From Colwellia sp. 75C3 (GTDB lineage Bacteria; Pseudomonadota; Gammaproteobacteria; Enterobacterales; Alteromonadaceae), in contig NZ_PJAU01000047.1 of the NCBI RefSeq assembly GCF_002836255.1, forward strand, positions 62,001 to 126,000: 64,000 bases of DNA, in the 5' to 3' direction. Shown here piece after piece: positions 48,730 to 57,640 of this stretch (its first letter is position 1; the number at the start of each line of letters is the position of its first letter). A model generated the notes under the pieces. The model searched no databases and had not been told where the DNA came from. It saw only the letters and a program-made list of their open reading frames with translations. Position numbers and translations under genes: made by a program.

Positions 48730-49587
48730 CTATTTACTATTAGCTGCGATTAGTTGTGCATGGTTAGGATTAGTAGATTGTTGTAAATACAATGAAATCT
48801 CTTTGTGCGCTTGGCGAAAGGGTTTATATAAATGAGACTTTAGTTCTTTCTTTACCTGTTTAATTTCAACGCCTTTCATGACACAAAATAATGCTAATGC
48901 ATAAACTGTTTCTAATTCAGGTAACGCTGCTTGACGGTTAAGGTTTTGGTTATTACACGAGCCACAACCGCCTTTAAATTGGTAAGCGGTATTGGAAAAA
49001 ATGACACCAAAGCCCATAAAGCAAGCAACTAAATCTATAGTTTGCGCAAAGACTTCTTGGCCACCTGGTGCACTTATACCTGAGGAAATTGCGCCATGTT
49101 GATTAACTAAAATACCTGCTTGTCTTTGCACTAAATAGGCAATCATATCTTGCGGTTGATTAAGCTGACTTGAATGAAAAGCAATGCCTATGCTCGCATC
49201 TAAGCTCCCAGCTATAGCTTCCCCTTCAACTTTATAACTTATCTGACTACCTGATACTGAGCTGACCTTTGCGCTTTCTCCACGCAGCGATGATGCAAAT
49301 GTTAGCTGAGGCATAGGTTTTTGCACAAAACTCTCAGCAGGTTCAAGCTTTATCGGCCATTGGCTCATACCCGCGTACTTGAGGGTATTGGCAAAGATCG
49401 CAGCGGACATTTCTTCGGCGCTGCTTGAGCTACCCGGATAAAAAGTATTATTAGGTAATATTAACTCACTATTTTTTTTGAAAAAATCGCTATCAAGTTG
49501 GTCGAGACACCAAGAAAAAGTATCAAAAATCCATTCTTTGCTTGATTCATCAATGACAGGTTTTGTTTTAAAAAAAGTTGATAACAT
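48730..49587 (-). CDS. Hypothetical protein with GGCGSCNNQN motif
   Basis: 285 aa, no signal peptide. I do not recognise the family. Visible: an N-terminal helical region (KEWIFDTFSWCLDQLDSDFF), a middle part with ASSLRGESAKVSSVSG, VNQHGAISSGISAPGGQEVF, and FKGGCGSCNNQNLNRQAALPELETVYALALFC near the C-terminus, where two Cys of CGSC could bind metal or form a disulfide. Probably cytosolic. Upstream lies MITE-like element B. Confidence 0.65.
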   Translation of the reverse strand: MLSTFFKTKPVIDESSKEWIFDTFSWCLDQLDSDFFKKNSELILPNNTFYPGSSSSAEEMSAAIFANTLKYAGMSQWPIKLEPAESFVQKPMPQLTFASSLRGESAKVSSVSGSQISYKVEGEAIAGSLDASIGIAFHSSQLNQPQDMIAYLVQRQAGILVNQHGAISSGISAPGGQEVFAQTIDLVACFMGFGVIFSNTAYQFKGGCGSCNNQNLNRQAALPELETVYALALFCVMKGVEIKQVKKELKSHLYKPFRQAHKEISLYLQQSTNPNHAQLIAANSK

Positions 49588-49641
49588 TAATGGATAGCCT
49601 TTATTTATTGCGAATTAGCCCATGAGTGAGCTTTAATTTTA

Positions 49642-49907
49642 TATACCCGCTCTACTTGAAAATGCTCGTTTCAGGAAACCTGAGCGAATCATATTCAAGG
49701 CACATTTTTTGTTAAGGGTTATTCCCTTAAAAATAAATGTAACGATGAATATGGTTTACTCCGGCTTCCCCAAAGGGCTGGTTTATAAACGCTTTATGTT
49801 ACGTTATTGATTTCGACAATAGAATAACTATTATTTTCAATCAATGCCTTACTTAAAGGCGTTTATAATTCCAGCTGAATTCTGCATCTTCAAGTGGAAC
49901 GGGTATA
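49642..49907 (+). mobile_element. MITE-like element B, copy 1
   Basis: About 265 bp, no open frame. Imperfect terminal inverted repeats of about 24 bp: it starts TATACCCGCTCTACTTGAAA and its other end, read in reverse, starts TATACCCGTTCCACTTGAAG. Internal palindrome TTAAGGGTTATTCCCTTAA. A diverged inverted copy lies at 50550-50814. Confidence 0.8.
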
Positions 49908-50012
49908 AACTAGGGTAATTAAGAACTAGCTAAGAGTAAACTTATTTCAAGACAGTAACGATTAGAACGACATTACTTACAAGGTATAAATAGCTGTGCT
50001 GTAGTGAATAGA
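49908..50012. other. Short non-coding stretch after MITE-like element B
   Basis: About 105 bp downstream of the GNAT stop. AGCTGT and ACAGCT around the stop could pair as a weak terminator; nothing else is seen. Confidence 0.3.
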
Positions 50013-50495
50013 TTACAGCTGTTTTAACATCCACACATCACAACCGCTGTGGATAGTACCTGCTAAGGGGTTATCTAGATGGATGAAACCGAGATTTTCA
50101 TAGAGAGAAATTGCTGATGTCATGCTAGTTAATGTATCTAAGTAGCATTGTTTGTAGCCTTGAGCTTTAGCAAAAGCTAAACAGTGATCAGTAAGTTTTT
50201 TGCCAAGGCCTAACCCTCGACTTTCTGGCAGTAGGAATAACTTACGTAACTCACATATTTCATCACTATCATTAAAAGCAGCAATACCACAGCCACCAAC
50301 TATTTTCTCTTCGATAGTCGCAACTAAGTAACAGCTAGCATCTTCATTTTTATAATGCTCGCTCATTGCATTAACTTCAGCATCAGAAGGGCCAAAGCCT
50401 TCACCTACGGCGCCAAACTCTGCACCAACTTTTTTAATTATTTCGCAAACCTGTAGGTCCTGATGTGCTTTGATGGGCTTAATTTCATAACTCAT
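50013..50495 (-). CDS. GNAT family N-acetyltransferase
   Basis: 160 aa from ATG 50495 (TAGGA 8 bp upstream); the frame is open a few codons earlier with only TTG. GNAT fold with motif A LRKLFLLPESRGLGLGKKLTDHCL (R/QxxGxG/A as RGLGLG), acetyl-CoA-binding, and motif B YLDTLTSMTSAISLYENLGF. Substrate unknown; the small size suggests a small molecule or a protein N-terminus. The gene lies alone between inverted copies of a MITE-like element. Confidence 0.9.
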   Translation of the reverse strand: MSYEIKPIKAHQDLQVCEIIKKVGAEFGAVGEGFGPSDAEVNAMSEHYKNEDASCYLVATIEEKIVGGCGIAAFNDSDEICELRKLFLLPESRGLGLGKKLTDHCLAFAKAQGYKQCYLDTLTSMTSAISLYENLGFIHLDNPLAGTIHSGCDVWMLKQL

Positions 50496-50549
50496 TAAAT
50501 TTTTCCTAACCAATGTAATTGTCTTTTTATTACTATATCAGTTAGTCAG

Positions 50550-50814
50550 ATACCCATGTTACTTTAAGATGCAGGATTCAGCTGGAATTAGAAATGTCTT
50601 TAGACAAGGCATTGATTGAAGATAATGGTTATTCCCTTGTCAAAATCAATAACGTAGTATAAAGCGATTCTAAACCAGCCCTACGGGGATGTCTGAACGA
50701 ATAATGCTTTTCGTTGCCTCTCTTTTTAAGGGAGTAACCCTTAATAAAAAGAGGCGCCTCGATCATGAATCGCACAGGCATCCTGAAACTAGCATCTTGA
50801 AGTATTATGGGTAT
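50550..50814 (-). mobile_element. MITE-like element B, copy 2 (inverted)
   Basis: 265 bp, ends ATACCC ... GGGTAT. Read in reverse it aligns along its full length to copy 1 (shared blocks include GGGCTGGTTTA, TACGTTATTGATTT, TCAATCAATGCCTT, AATTCCAGCTGAAT), but with many substitutions, so it is older than the element A pair. It separates GNAT from nirN. Confidence 0.8.
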
Positions 50815-50855
50815 GGTTGAGTTATCCATACTTGGTAAAAAAACATCAATAGCAT

Positions 50856-52484
50856 TTAGTGACTTGTACCTTTCTCATAACTAATTTTGTTAAAAACATT
50901 GTATTTACCTGACGGTTTTTTCATTGGCATACGTTTTACTATTTCTAATGTGTCAGCATCGTAGACAATTAACTCACCGTCCATATCCCACACGCTTAAC
51001 AGTACGTATTTTCCGTCTTTGGTAAACTCGACATGAGCGGCATTTTTACCTGGTGATGGTGATAAGGTTTTCACTATTTCTAACGTGCTCTTATCAATAA
51101 CATGTACTTTGTCGTTGTTCGGGCCAAAGAATACATCGGTCCAAGCATAACGTGATTTACTGTGGCTGCGCATAAAGAAGCCTGGTCCTTCGGTTTTAAT
51201 CTCTTTAATGATGTTCCAATTTTCCATATCAATAACGGTAATTTTACCTTCCTTGATATTAGGTGAAGCAAACACTTCCTTACCTTGATAGTTCCAGGTA
51301 ATACCGGATCCTAAGTGTGGCATGCCGGTTAAACCAATTGAAGCTATCTTTTTCTTAGTGTCTAGATTTATCACTTGGCCATTGTGACTGTTACGGGCAG
51401 TACCAATTAAGTTGATGTAATCTGGGTCGAAGAAAAAGTCATTTAAGTAATCATCAGTTTTAATGCGACGAATAGGGAATTGCTCATTTTTGTTAGATAA
51501 GTCAGCTTTCCAACCTTCCGCTTTGGCTTCAACTCTATAGTCATGTGCCCAGCCTTTATAGACATCAACGCCACCTTCATCACTGTAAGGTATTTCCCAT
51601 ACTTCTTTGACGTCTTTTAGCGCGACGATAAAGCTAAAGCGTGGTGGTGCATTATATACAGCGCTAACACGTGAGCTATTGCCGTCGCTATCGATAGCAT
51701 CAATTACTTTAAGAGGCGATAAGTCAGTAGTCTTGAGTATTACTACATTGTTAGGTAAGTAGTTTCCGACAATTAAATAGTTGCCATCATTTGATATGGC
51801 GATGTTACGGGTATTAATTGCCGCGCGAACTTCACTGACGGTTTTGCGGTTATAAATATCGTATTTGCTGATCCAACCATCACGAGAGGCAAAAAATACA
51901 AAACGGCCGTCAGGTGAATACTTTGGCCCGCCGTGTAAAGCGAAGCGCGTTTTAAAACGATCTAATGGCTCAAAGGTGTCGCCGTTTAATAAGGTCGCGC
52001 TGTGGTCACCCAATTCAACAACAATGAATAAATTCATTAAGTCAGCATCAAATTGGGCTTCATTGGGTAATTTTCTTTGATCAAAATGTTGTACTTTTGA
52101 CGCGTTAATATCGGCGAGAGTCCAACTAAGCGAGGCTTTTGATGGCGTATAAATGTAATTAGCTAAGCTGGCGATTTCGTTTTTGCTTAGGGTTTGACTA
52201 AAACTAGGCATTTGAGTGGCAGCACGACCATTATTGATAACCTTAATCGCTTTGTTTTTACGGAAACGAGCAAGATTTTCTGGTAATAACGCCGGACCCA
52301 TAGCGCCTAATCGGTCAACGCCATGACAGCTTTGGCAATTGTCTTGATAGAGCTTCTTGGCTGCAGCTTTTTCAGTGGCAGACATCGTGGTCTTTTTGGT
52401 TGGCGCTGCAGTGGCAATATTGGTGTAAAAGGAACTAGATAAAATCGCCACACAAAGTGAGATAAGAAAAGGGAGTTTAGTCAT
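50856..52484 (-). CDS. nirN: NirN-like cytochrome c/heme d1 protein
   Basis: 542 aa from ATG 52484 (AAAGG upstream); the in-frame ATG at 52508 is less well placed. Signal peptide (MTKLPFLISLCVAILSSSF), then a c-type heme domain with CQSCH and distal Met in TQMPSF, then a cytochrome d1 eight-bladed propeller (ALHGGPKYSPDGRFVFFASRDGW ... HVEFTKDGKYVLLSVWDMDGELIVYDADTLE). NirN is a periplasmic NirS paralogue that oxidises dihydro-heme d1 to heme d1 in the last step of cofactor synthesis. It is the last gene of the - strand nir run. NirS itself is the divergent gene at 60551. Confidence 0.88.
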   Translation of the reverse strand: MTKLPFLISLCVAILSSSFYTNIATAAPTKKTTMSATEKAAAKKLYQDNCQSCHGVDRLGAMGPALLPENLARFRKNKAIKVINNGRAATQMPSFSQTLSKNEIASLANYIYTPSKASLSWTLADINASKVQHFDQRKLPNEAQFDADLMNLFIVVELGDHSATLLNGDTFEPLDRFKTRFALHGGPKYSPDGRFVFFASRDGWISKYDIYNRKTVSEVRAAINTRNIAISNDGNYLIVGNYLPNNVVILKTTDLSPLKVIDAIDSDGNSSRVSAVYNAPPRFSFIVALKDVKEVWEIPYSDEGGVDVYKGWAHDYRVEAKAEGWKADLSNKNEQFPIRRIKTDDYLNDFFFDPDYINLIGTARNSHNGQVINLDTKKKIASIGLTGMPHLGSGITWNYQGKEVFASPNIKEGKITVIDMENWNIIKEIKTEGPGFFMRSHSKSRYAWTDVFFGPNNDKVHVIDKSTLEIVKTLSPSPGKNAAHVEFTKDGKYVLLSVWDMDGELIVYDADTLEIVKRMPMKKPSGKYNVFNKISYEKGTSH

Positions 52485-52850
52485 GGTAGAACCTTTTGAA
52501 TTTGTCATTTTCTAGTCGTTATGCTCGTGATGTCTTAATAGAGCATCCAGTTTTAAAACAAATGGATTCCCGATCAGTGAACTCGGGAATGACGGTTGTT
52601 GGGCTGGTAGCTTAATCTAAGTTCCAACCTTCTAGTCGTCATGCTCGTGGTGTTTTAATCGAACATCCAGCTGTTAAGCCAATGGATCAGGACAATGTGC
52701 GTCCTGCATTGTCTAATAAGTAGCATCCACTCTACGTTCCGATCAGACATTTCGGAGATGACGGTTATTGGGCTGGTAGCATTAAGCTAAGTTCCAAGCC
52801 TTCCAGTCGTCATGCTCGTCGTGTCTTAATCGAGGATCCTGTTGTTTTAT
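52485..52850. repeat. Diverged tandem repeat region with REP-like hairpins between nirE and nirN
   Basis: Three successive copies of a block starting CTAGTCGTYATGCTCGTGRT: 52511-52630, 52631-52801 and a partial copy from 52803. Within them are REP-like hairpins ATTCCCGATCAG...CTCGGGAAT (52564-52597) and TTCCGATCAG...TTTCGGA (52736-52766). No coding sequence. The gap may weaken nirN expression relative to nirE. Confidence 0.7.
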
Positions 52851-53738
52851 TTACGCTATTTTTTCAGAGACTGATTGAACATAGTCATTTGCGTCTAAAA
52901 AACCGGGTGTTTTTAATTGTTGTTCAGTGAGCTGGTTTACTACATCACCAATAACGATAAGTGTTGGTGGGGTAATGTTGTGTTTTTCAACAAGCTCAGC
53001 CAAGTTACCGATAGTGCCACGATAGGTTTTTTGTTCAGGTTGTGTGCCTTTGCGAATTAAGGCTGCTGGCGTATTAATATCTCGGCCATGCTCTACTAAT
53101 TTTTCTGCAATTTTTGATAAGGTATTAATGCCCATGTAAAACACAACCGTTTGGGTTGGGCAACATAAACTCTGCCATGGTAAGTTAAGCTGACCATTGT
53201 TTTGAATATGGCCGGTAATGAAGGTACAACCTTGCGCAACACCACGATGTGTTAACGGAATACCTGCATAAGTAGTACAACCCGATGCGGCAGTAATACC
53301 TGGGCAAATATGACAACTTACGCCATTTTGTAGCATGTACTCTGCTTCTTCACCACCACGACCAAATATAAACGGGTCGCCGCCTTTTAAGCGCAATACT
53401 CTTTTACCTAAGCGCGCTTCTTCTACTAAAATTTCGTTAATTCGGTCTTGTGGTACGCAATGTTTGGCTTGCTCTTTACCGACGTAAAAACGTTCACAGT
53501 TATCTGGTAATAGCGCTAGTATTTCATCACTCACCAATCGGTCATAAATCGCTATTTCAGCTTGTTCAATAAAACGCATAGCACGAATAGTCAGTAATTC
53601 TGCATCACCAGGACCAGATCCTACTAAGGCAACTTCGCCTTGGTTTAATACTGATTTTCCTCGTGCGGAGATTTTTCCATTATCTACAGAGATGATGCTG
53701 CTTGGCTGGTTTGATTGATTTAATGATGATGTATTCAT
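52851..53738 (-). CDS. nirE: Uroporphyrinogen-III C-methyltransferase (SUMT, NirE/CobA)
   Basis: 295 aa. Adds two SAM-derived methyl groups to uroporphyrinogen III to give precorrin-2, the start of heme d1 synthesis. Family motifs: GSGPGDAELLTIRA, IYDRLVS, LRLKGGDPFIFGRGGEEAE, PGITAASGCTTYAGIPLTHR, FYMGINTL and PALIRKGTQPEQ. About 30 extra N-terminal residues are seen. A cobA for siroheme use would look the same, but its place in the nir run argues for NirE. Confidence 0.92.
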   Translation of the reverse strand: MNTSSLNQSNQPSSIISVDNGKISARGKSVLNQGEVALVGSGPGDAELLTIRAMRFIEQAEIAIYDRLVSDEILALLPDNCERFYVGKEQAKHCVPQDRINEILVEEARLGKRVLRLKGGDPFIFGRGGEEAEYMLQNGVSCHICPGITAASGCTTYAGIPLTHRGVAQGCTFITGHIQNNGQLNLPWQSLCCPTQTVVFYMGINTLSKIAEKLVEHGRDINTPAALIRKGTQPEQKTYRGTIGNLAELVEKHNITPPTLIVIGDVVNQLTEQQLKTPGFLDANDYVQSVSEKIA

Positions 53739-53850
53739 GCTCTCGCCTTATTGCACTTGAGCCCATTTTCAGGACAGGCTCGGTTGCTTAATTAGTTTCT
53801 TTAGTTTTATATACGTTCATTTACGTTAAGAATTAGTTTGCTGTTCGCTG

Positions 53851-55092
53851 TTAAACTTCGACAAATTGAATTGCATTGTTTTTATCGTTCTCATTAGCTA
53901 ACTCGTTGGAAAATTTTGATGGCGGTGGGGTATAACCTATTTCACTGTCATCTAAGTAGCAGCCAGGATCTTCTGCCCAAGCATCACCAGATTGTGCAAA
54001 AGCACGAGTGCGGGTATTACCACCACAGATATTTAAAAACTTACATTGTGCGCAGCGACCTTTAACCGGACGAGGACTTTGTCTAAAACCAAGCATTAAT
54101 GGGTCTTGGGTGTTTTTCCAAACGTCAGAGAATTTTTCTGTTTTTACATTACCAATGGGGTGATTCCACCAATAGGTATCAGGGTGAATGGTGCCGGTAT
54201 TGTCGATGTTAGCGACATTAACGCCACTGGCATTACCGCCCCAATTAATTAAACGTTGCTTTAAATTGGCAATACATTCAGGGTGACTTTCGCCAAATTG
54301 TTTGGTGGCCCATTTTAATAAAAAAGGTCCGTCGGCATCGTTATTACCGGTGACAAAATCGGTTTCTATGCCTTGGCTGATATGAGACCAAGCACGTTCA
54401 TAGAGCAATTCCATTGCATCTTTAGTCATCTTGAACATGGCATCATCTTCAGCGGTACGTTTGCCACGGCCAGAGTAATTCAAATGAGATAGATAGAATT
54501 TATCGACGTTATTTTCTTCCATTAGATCTAACATCGCAGGTAAATCTTTTTCGTTATCCTTGGTTAAACAAAGACGCATGCCGATTTTTATACCTGCCTC
54601 TTTACATAATTTAATGGCGTGCATTGAGGTTTTAAAGCTACCTTTTTGTCGGCGGAATTCATCGTGAAATTCTTCTAAACCATCAATACTAATACCAACA
54701 TATTGATAATTCGCTGCTTTGATTTGGGCAATATTTGACTCATCAATTAAAGTGCCATTAGTCGAAAGGGCAACATAAAAGCCTTTTTCTTTAGCGTAAG
54801 CGGTAATTTCATAAATATCAGGGCGCATTAAGGGCTCACCACCTGAAAGAATTAACACAGGTACGTGTGCAACCTTCAAATCATCAATGGTGGCTTTAAC
54901 TTGCTCGGTTGATAACTCATCTTTAAAATCAATGTCTAATGAGGTTGCATAACAGTGTTTGCAACGAAGATTGCAGCGACGGATCAAGTTCCAGATAACT
55001 ACAGGACCAGGCATTTTCCTTGCCGCTTTTACTGGCTTAAATTCAGCCATATCATCATGCAATGTTTTTAAAAGTTGTGAGATTCTAAACAT
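53851..55092 (-). CDS. nirJ: Heme d1 biosynthesis radical SAM protein NirJ
   Basis: 413 aa from ATG 55092, giving the usual NirJ opening MFRISQLLKTLHD; the frame extends 14 codons further but without support. Radical SAM cluster CNLRCKHCY, GGEPLMRPD, and a C-terminal SPASM-type cysteine set (CAQCKFLNICGGNTR ... DPGCYL) for a second Fe-S cluster. NirJ replaces the two propionates of rings A and B by keto groups in the heme d1 precursor. Cytosolic. Flanked by nirH and nirE. Confidence 0.94.
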   Translation of the reverse strand: MFRISQLLKTLHDDMAEFKPVKAARKMPGPVVIWNLIRRCNLRCKHCYATSLDIDFKDELSTEQVKATIDDLKVAHVPVLILSGGEPLMRPDIYEITAYAKEKGFYVALSTNGTLIDESNIAQIKAANYQYVGISIDGLEEFHDEFRRQKGSFKTSMHAIKLCKEAGIKIGMRLCLTKDNEKDLPAMLDLMEENNVDKFYLSHLNYSGRGKRTAEDDAMFKMTKDAMELLYERAWSHISQGIETDFVTGNNDADGPFLLKWATKQFGESHPECIANLKQRLINWGGNASGVNVANIDNTGTIHPDTYWWNHPIGNVKTEKFSDVWKNTQDPLMLGFRQSPRPVKGRCAQCKFLNICGGNTRTRAFAQSGDAWAEDPGCYLDDSEIGYTPPPSKFSNELANENDKNNAIQFVEV

Positions 55093-55151
55093 AATATTAT
55101 ACCTTGCCCTTGGCGTTTTTCTTGTTGCGAACAAGCGTAGCGCTGAATTAG

Positions 55152-55718
55152 CTATCGCTTTAAACGCAAACCTGTTTTTTTCAATATTGCTGTGCTGGTT
55201 AACATATCATTACTTTTAGTCATGAAGTCTTGACTTAAATCATGGTTGCGCGTGACCAATACCTCTTTTAACAATTCTTTGATCTGACCCCGATACTTGG
55301 CTATTGCTTCAGGGGTTTTTCCGTGCACCATGGCAAATAAATTGTAATTCCATTGAGGTAAATGGCGCGGGCGAAGGTAACAATGACTGACAAAAGGTAG
55401 CCGACCAACGGCGTCACCAAATCTTTCAGCTTGCTCATCATCAATATCCCACACAGTCATACCGTTGTATTGATAACCTAATTTGTAATGATTCGGCACG
55501 GCTGCTATACGTCTGATAACCCCGCGATCTAATAAGTCATTGGTTAATGCCAAAATAGCTTCAACACTCATCTCCATTTGCTCGGCAATATGATGATAAG
55601 GTTTTTCAATAATGGGTAAGCCATTTTGCGTGAGCAGAATATATTGGCGTTCTATTGCTGTTAAAGTGGGCTTCTGTTTGGTGGGTGCATTTTGTTTTTG
55701 TCTTGTTAGTTCTATCAT
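55152..55718 (-). CDS. nirH: Siroheme decarboxylase subunit NirH (Lrp/AsnC-like)
   Basis: 188 aa. AsnC/Lrp-type fold: N-terminal winged-helix remnant (LLTQNGLPIIEKPYHHIAEQMEM) and a ligand/active domain with the L/H-type signature GYQYNGMTVWDI and HCYLRPRHLPQWNYNLFAMVHG. With NirD, NirL and NirG it decarboxylates siroheme to didecarboxysiroheme. The conserved His/Arg-Pro-Arg block is present. It follows nirG after 138 bp that include a REP-like hairpin. Confidence 0.88.
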   Translation of the reverse strand: MIELTRQKQNAPTKQKPTLTAIERQYILLTQNGLPIIEKPYHHIAEQMEMSVEAILALTNDLLDRGVIRRIAAVPNHYKLGYQYNGMTVWDIDDEQAERFGDAVGRLPFVSHCYLRPRHLPQWNYNLFAMVHGKTPEAIAKYRGQIKELLKEVLVTRNHDLSQDFMTKSNDMLTSTAILKKTGLRLKR

Positions 55719-55800
55719 TATTTATAGCTCGTGTTTTTCATTCTATTCCCGAGATTACTTAGTCGAAAACTCAGTTTAAATAATTTGAGTAAAAGTACAT

Positions 55801-55832
55801 GGATCCTCGATCAGATACTTCGAGGATGACGT
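55801..55832. repeat. REP-like hairpin in the nirG-nirH gap
   Basis: ATCCTCGATCAGATACTTCGAGGAT followed by GACG: arms ATCCTCGA/TCGAGGAT. Same design as the hairpins at 52564, 52736 and 58940, with compensating arm changes. Confidence 0.7.
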
Positions 55833-55856
55833 CGCTCATTAATCAGATCTGCTAAC

Positions 55857-56414
55857 TTATACGGGTAGGTATAAACCCACGTAAAACTCTTTAAGTTTTG
55901 GAGTGTTGAGTACACTCAGGCCTGTTTTTTCTTCGATGGCTGTAATAACACGTTCAATTTCATCGGCTTCTTCTGTCGCGATAACAAACCACATATTAAA
56001 TCTGTGTGTACGACGGTAGTTATGAGCTATTTGTTCGAAACTATTTACTTGCTCGGTCACTTGGTCAAAATCTTCATCGGGCACAGCGAGTGCTGCTAAG
56101 GTAAATGCGCCACCTAAATAAACGGCGTCAAACATTGGGCCAAAGCGGCTTAATACTCGGCTTTCTTTTAATTCAGTTAAATGCTGTATTACTTCAGCTT
56201 CAGTGCTACCAAGCTCATTAGCGATTTGCTCAAAGGGGCGCTCACAAACAGGTACACCGTGTTGCAGTAAGTTGATCAGGCTTTTATCAAGGGCAGAGAG
56301 CTCGGCTACCTCATGACAAATCTTTTCATTATTGGTTGCGGTATTCATTACGTTAGTTGTTACCTTAGTCGCTATTTTGTTAGCCGTAGCTGGGCTTAAA
56401 GTGGCGTTATCCAT
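55857..56414 (-). CDS. nirG: Siroheme decarboxylase subunit NirG (Lrp/AsnC-like)
   Basis: 185 aa. A roughly 30-residue Thr/Asn-rich N-terminal extension, then an AsnC-like module: INLLQHGVPVCERPFEQIANELG, SRFGPMFDAVYLGGAFTLAA and the D/G-type signature NYRRTHRFNMWFVIAT. It pairs with an L/H-type partner to form the siroheme decarboxylase. Its start overlaps the nirDL end by 8 bp, so translation is coupled. Confidence 0.87.
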   Translation of the reverse strand: MDNATLSPATANKIATKVTTNVMNTATNNEKICHEVAELSALDKSLINLLQHGVPVCERPFEQIANELGSTEAEVIQHLTELKESRVLSRFGPMFDAVYLGGAFTLAALAVPDEDFDQVTEQVNSFEQIAHNYRRTHRFNMWFVIATEEADEIERVITAIEEKTGLSVLNTPKLKEFYVGLYLPV

Positions 56415-57522
56415 GAGCTTGTCCTTGTTGTGAACTGTTCACAGCATTGTTGCTGCTTTTTGCCTTACCGCTCTTTGTTTTGCCATAACGTGCGCCATGT
56501 TGTTTATAAGCTTTAAAGCTAAACAGCACATCTTTTTGGATTGACTCAAGGCCTAGTTGCTCTGTTATCTGATCGATTTGTTGTAAAACCAAGGCTCTAT
56601 CAGTGCCATGAATCATGCAGAATAAGTTATAAGGCCAATCAGGTAGACGCCGAGGGCGTTGATAACACAGTGAAACAGGGGCACATTTTGCTAGTTTCTG
56701 AGCAATGCCATCCATGTCGTCGTTAGGAATATTCCAAACGACCATGGCATTAGCGTCATAACCTAGTTTTCGATGTTTAATGACTAAACCAAAACGGCGA
56801 ATTAAGCCTTCTTCTTGCCAAAGGGATATTTGCATTATCACTTGCTGCTCTGTCAGCGATAGTTGCTGGGCAATCACCTGGTAAGGTAATAAACTCGTTG
56901 GTAGACCTTTTTCTATGGCGCAACGTAAAGCTACTTTTTCAATGTTAGTTAAGCTGGTTACATCACTATCACTATCAGTAAAAGTAACAGGTTGGTTTTC
57001 TTGATTAGAGGTAGCGCTTTCTACACCGGTAACATTAATGCTAAACGCTAAGTCAATATGGTACGACGCTTCCATTGGCAATACTAAAACAGCTAAGCCT
57101 GTGAGTAATTCAATATTTGCTAGGGTGTTATTAAGTGCCACCATATCGCTAGCTGTTACAACAAACCAAAGGTTGTAAACGTGCTCTCTGCCGTAGTTAT
57201 GATTTACTTGATCAAACTGGTTCACAATACCGGCAATTTTGTCTAAGTCTTTTGCTGGCACAGCAAGTGCAGCCAAGGTACTTGCCCCTGCTTTTTTATG
57301 ATCAAATACTGGCCCAACACGTGATAGTACTTCTTGGTTGTTGAGATCATCAATAGCTAGAAATACTTTTAGCTCATTCGTGACAATATTAACTTTTGCC
57401 AATTGCTCAGCAATTGTTTTATAAGGCTGGCTAGTAAGCGGGAAGCCCTTTTGGCTGTTATTAATAATGTCTTGCTGTAATTGTGAGATATCAGCGATGT
57501 CTTTAGTCATATTTTTAGACAT
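56407..57522 (-). CDS. nirDL: Fused siroheme decarboxylase NirDL (two Lrp/AsnC modules)
   Basis: 371 aa, two modules in one chain. Module 1 (about 10-165) is D/G-type, with STLAALAVPAKD and NYGREHVYNLWFVVTA. A linker (about 165-190) leads to module 2 (about 190-345), L/H-type, with GYDANAMVVWNIPN and CYQRPRRLPDWPYNLFCMIHG. Thus one polypeptide supplies a D-L pair, while NirG and NirH are separate. Such NirDL fusions are known in some denitrifiers. A Lys/Ser/Asn-rich tail follows the second module. Confidence 0.88.
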   Translation of the reverse strand: MSKNMTKDIADISQLQQDIINNSQKGFPLTSQPYKTIAEQLAKVNIVTNELKVFLAIDDLNNQEVLSRVGPVFDHKKAGASTLAALAVPAKDLDKIAGIVNQFDQVNHNYGREHVYNLWFVVTASDMVALNNTLANIELLTGLAVLVLPMEASYHIDLAFSINVTGVESATSNQENQPVTFTDSDSDVTSLTNIEKVALRCAIEKGLPTSLLPYQVIAQQLSLTEQQVIMQISLWQEEGLIRRFGLVIKHRKLGYDANAMVVWNIPNDDMDGIAQKLAKCAPVSLCYQRPRRLPDWPYNLFCMIHGTDRALVLQQIDQITEQLGLESIQKDVLFSFKAYKQHGARYGKTKSGKAKSSNNAVNSSQQGQAHG

Positions 57523-57524
57523 GG

Positions 57525-57590
57525 TTACAAGCCTATTTTGTGTGCGCGATTATTTGGAGTGATGAAGAAAATACCACTTGGGATTTTTGC
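57525..57590 (-). repeat. Displaced duplicate of the nirF 3' end
   Basis: The segment resembles the end of nirF (57641-57700). Read on the - strand it encodes PSGIFFITPNNRAHKIGL then stop, next to SPSGIFFTNRAHQIGL-stop in nirF. It sits just downstream of the real nirF stop, immediately before nirDL. Confidence 0.75.
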
Positions 57591-57640
57591 TAATGTGAGT
57601 GGATGTAAATCAAGCACCTGCATTTTTAAAGTTATCATGA

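Noticed and set aside
50629..50829. Small - strand open frame
   Set aside because: Lies almost wholly inside MITE-like element B copy 2 and has no protein-like features or ribosome site.
52511..52840. CRISPR-like array
   Set aside because: The repeats are few, long, of unequal unit length and contain REP-like hairpins; no regular spacers and no cas genes.
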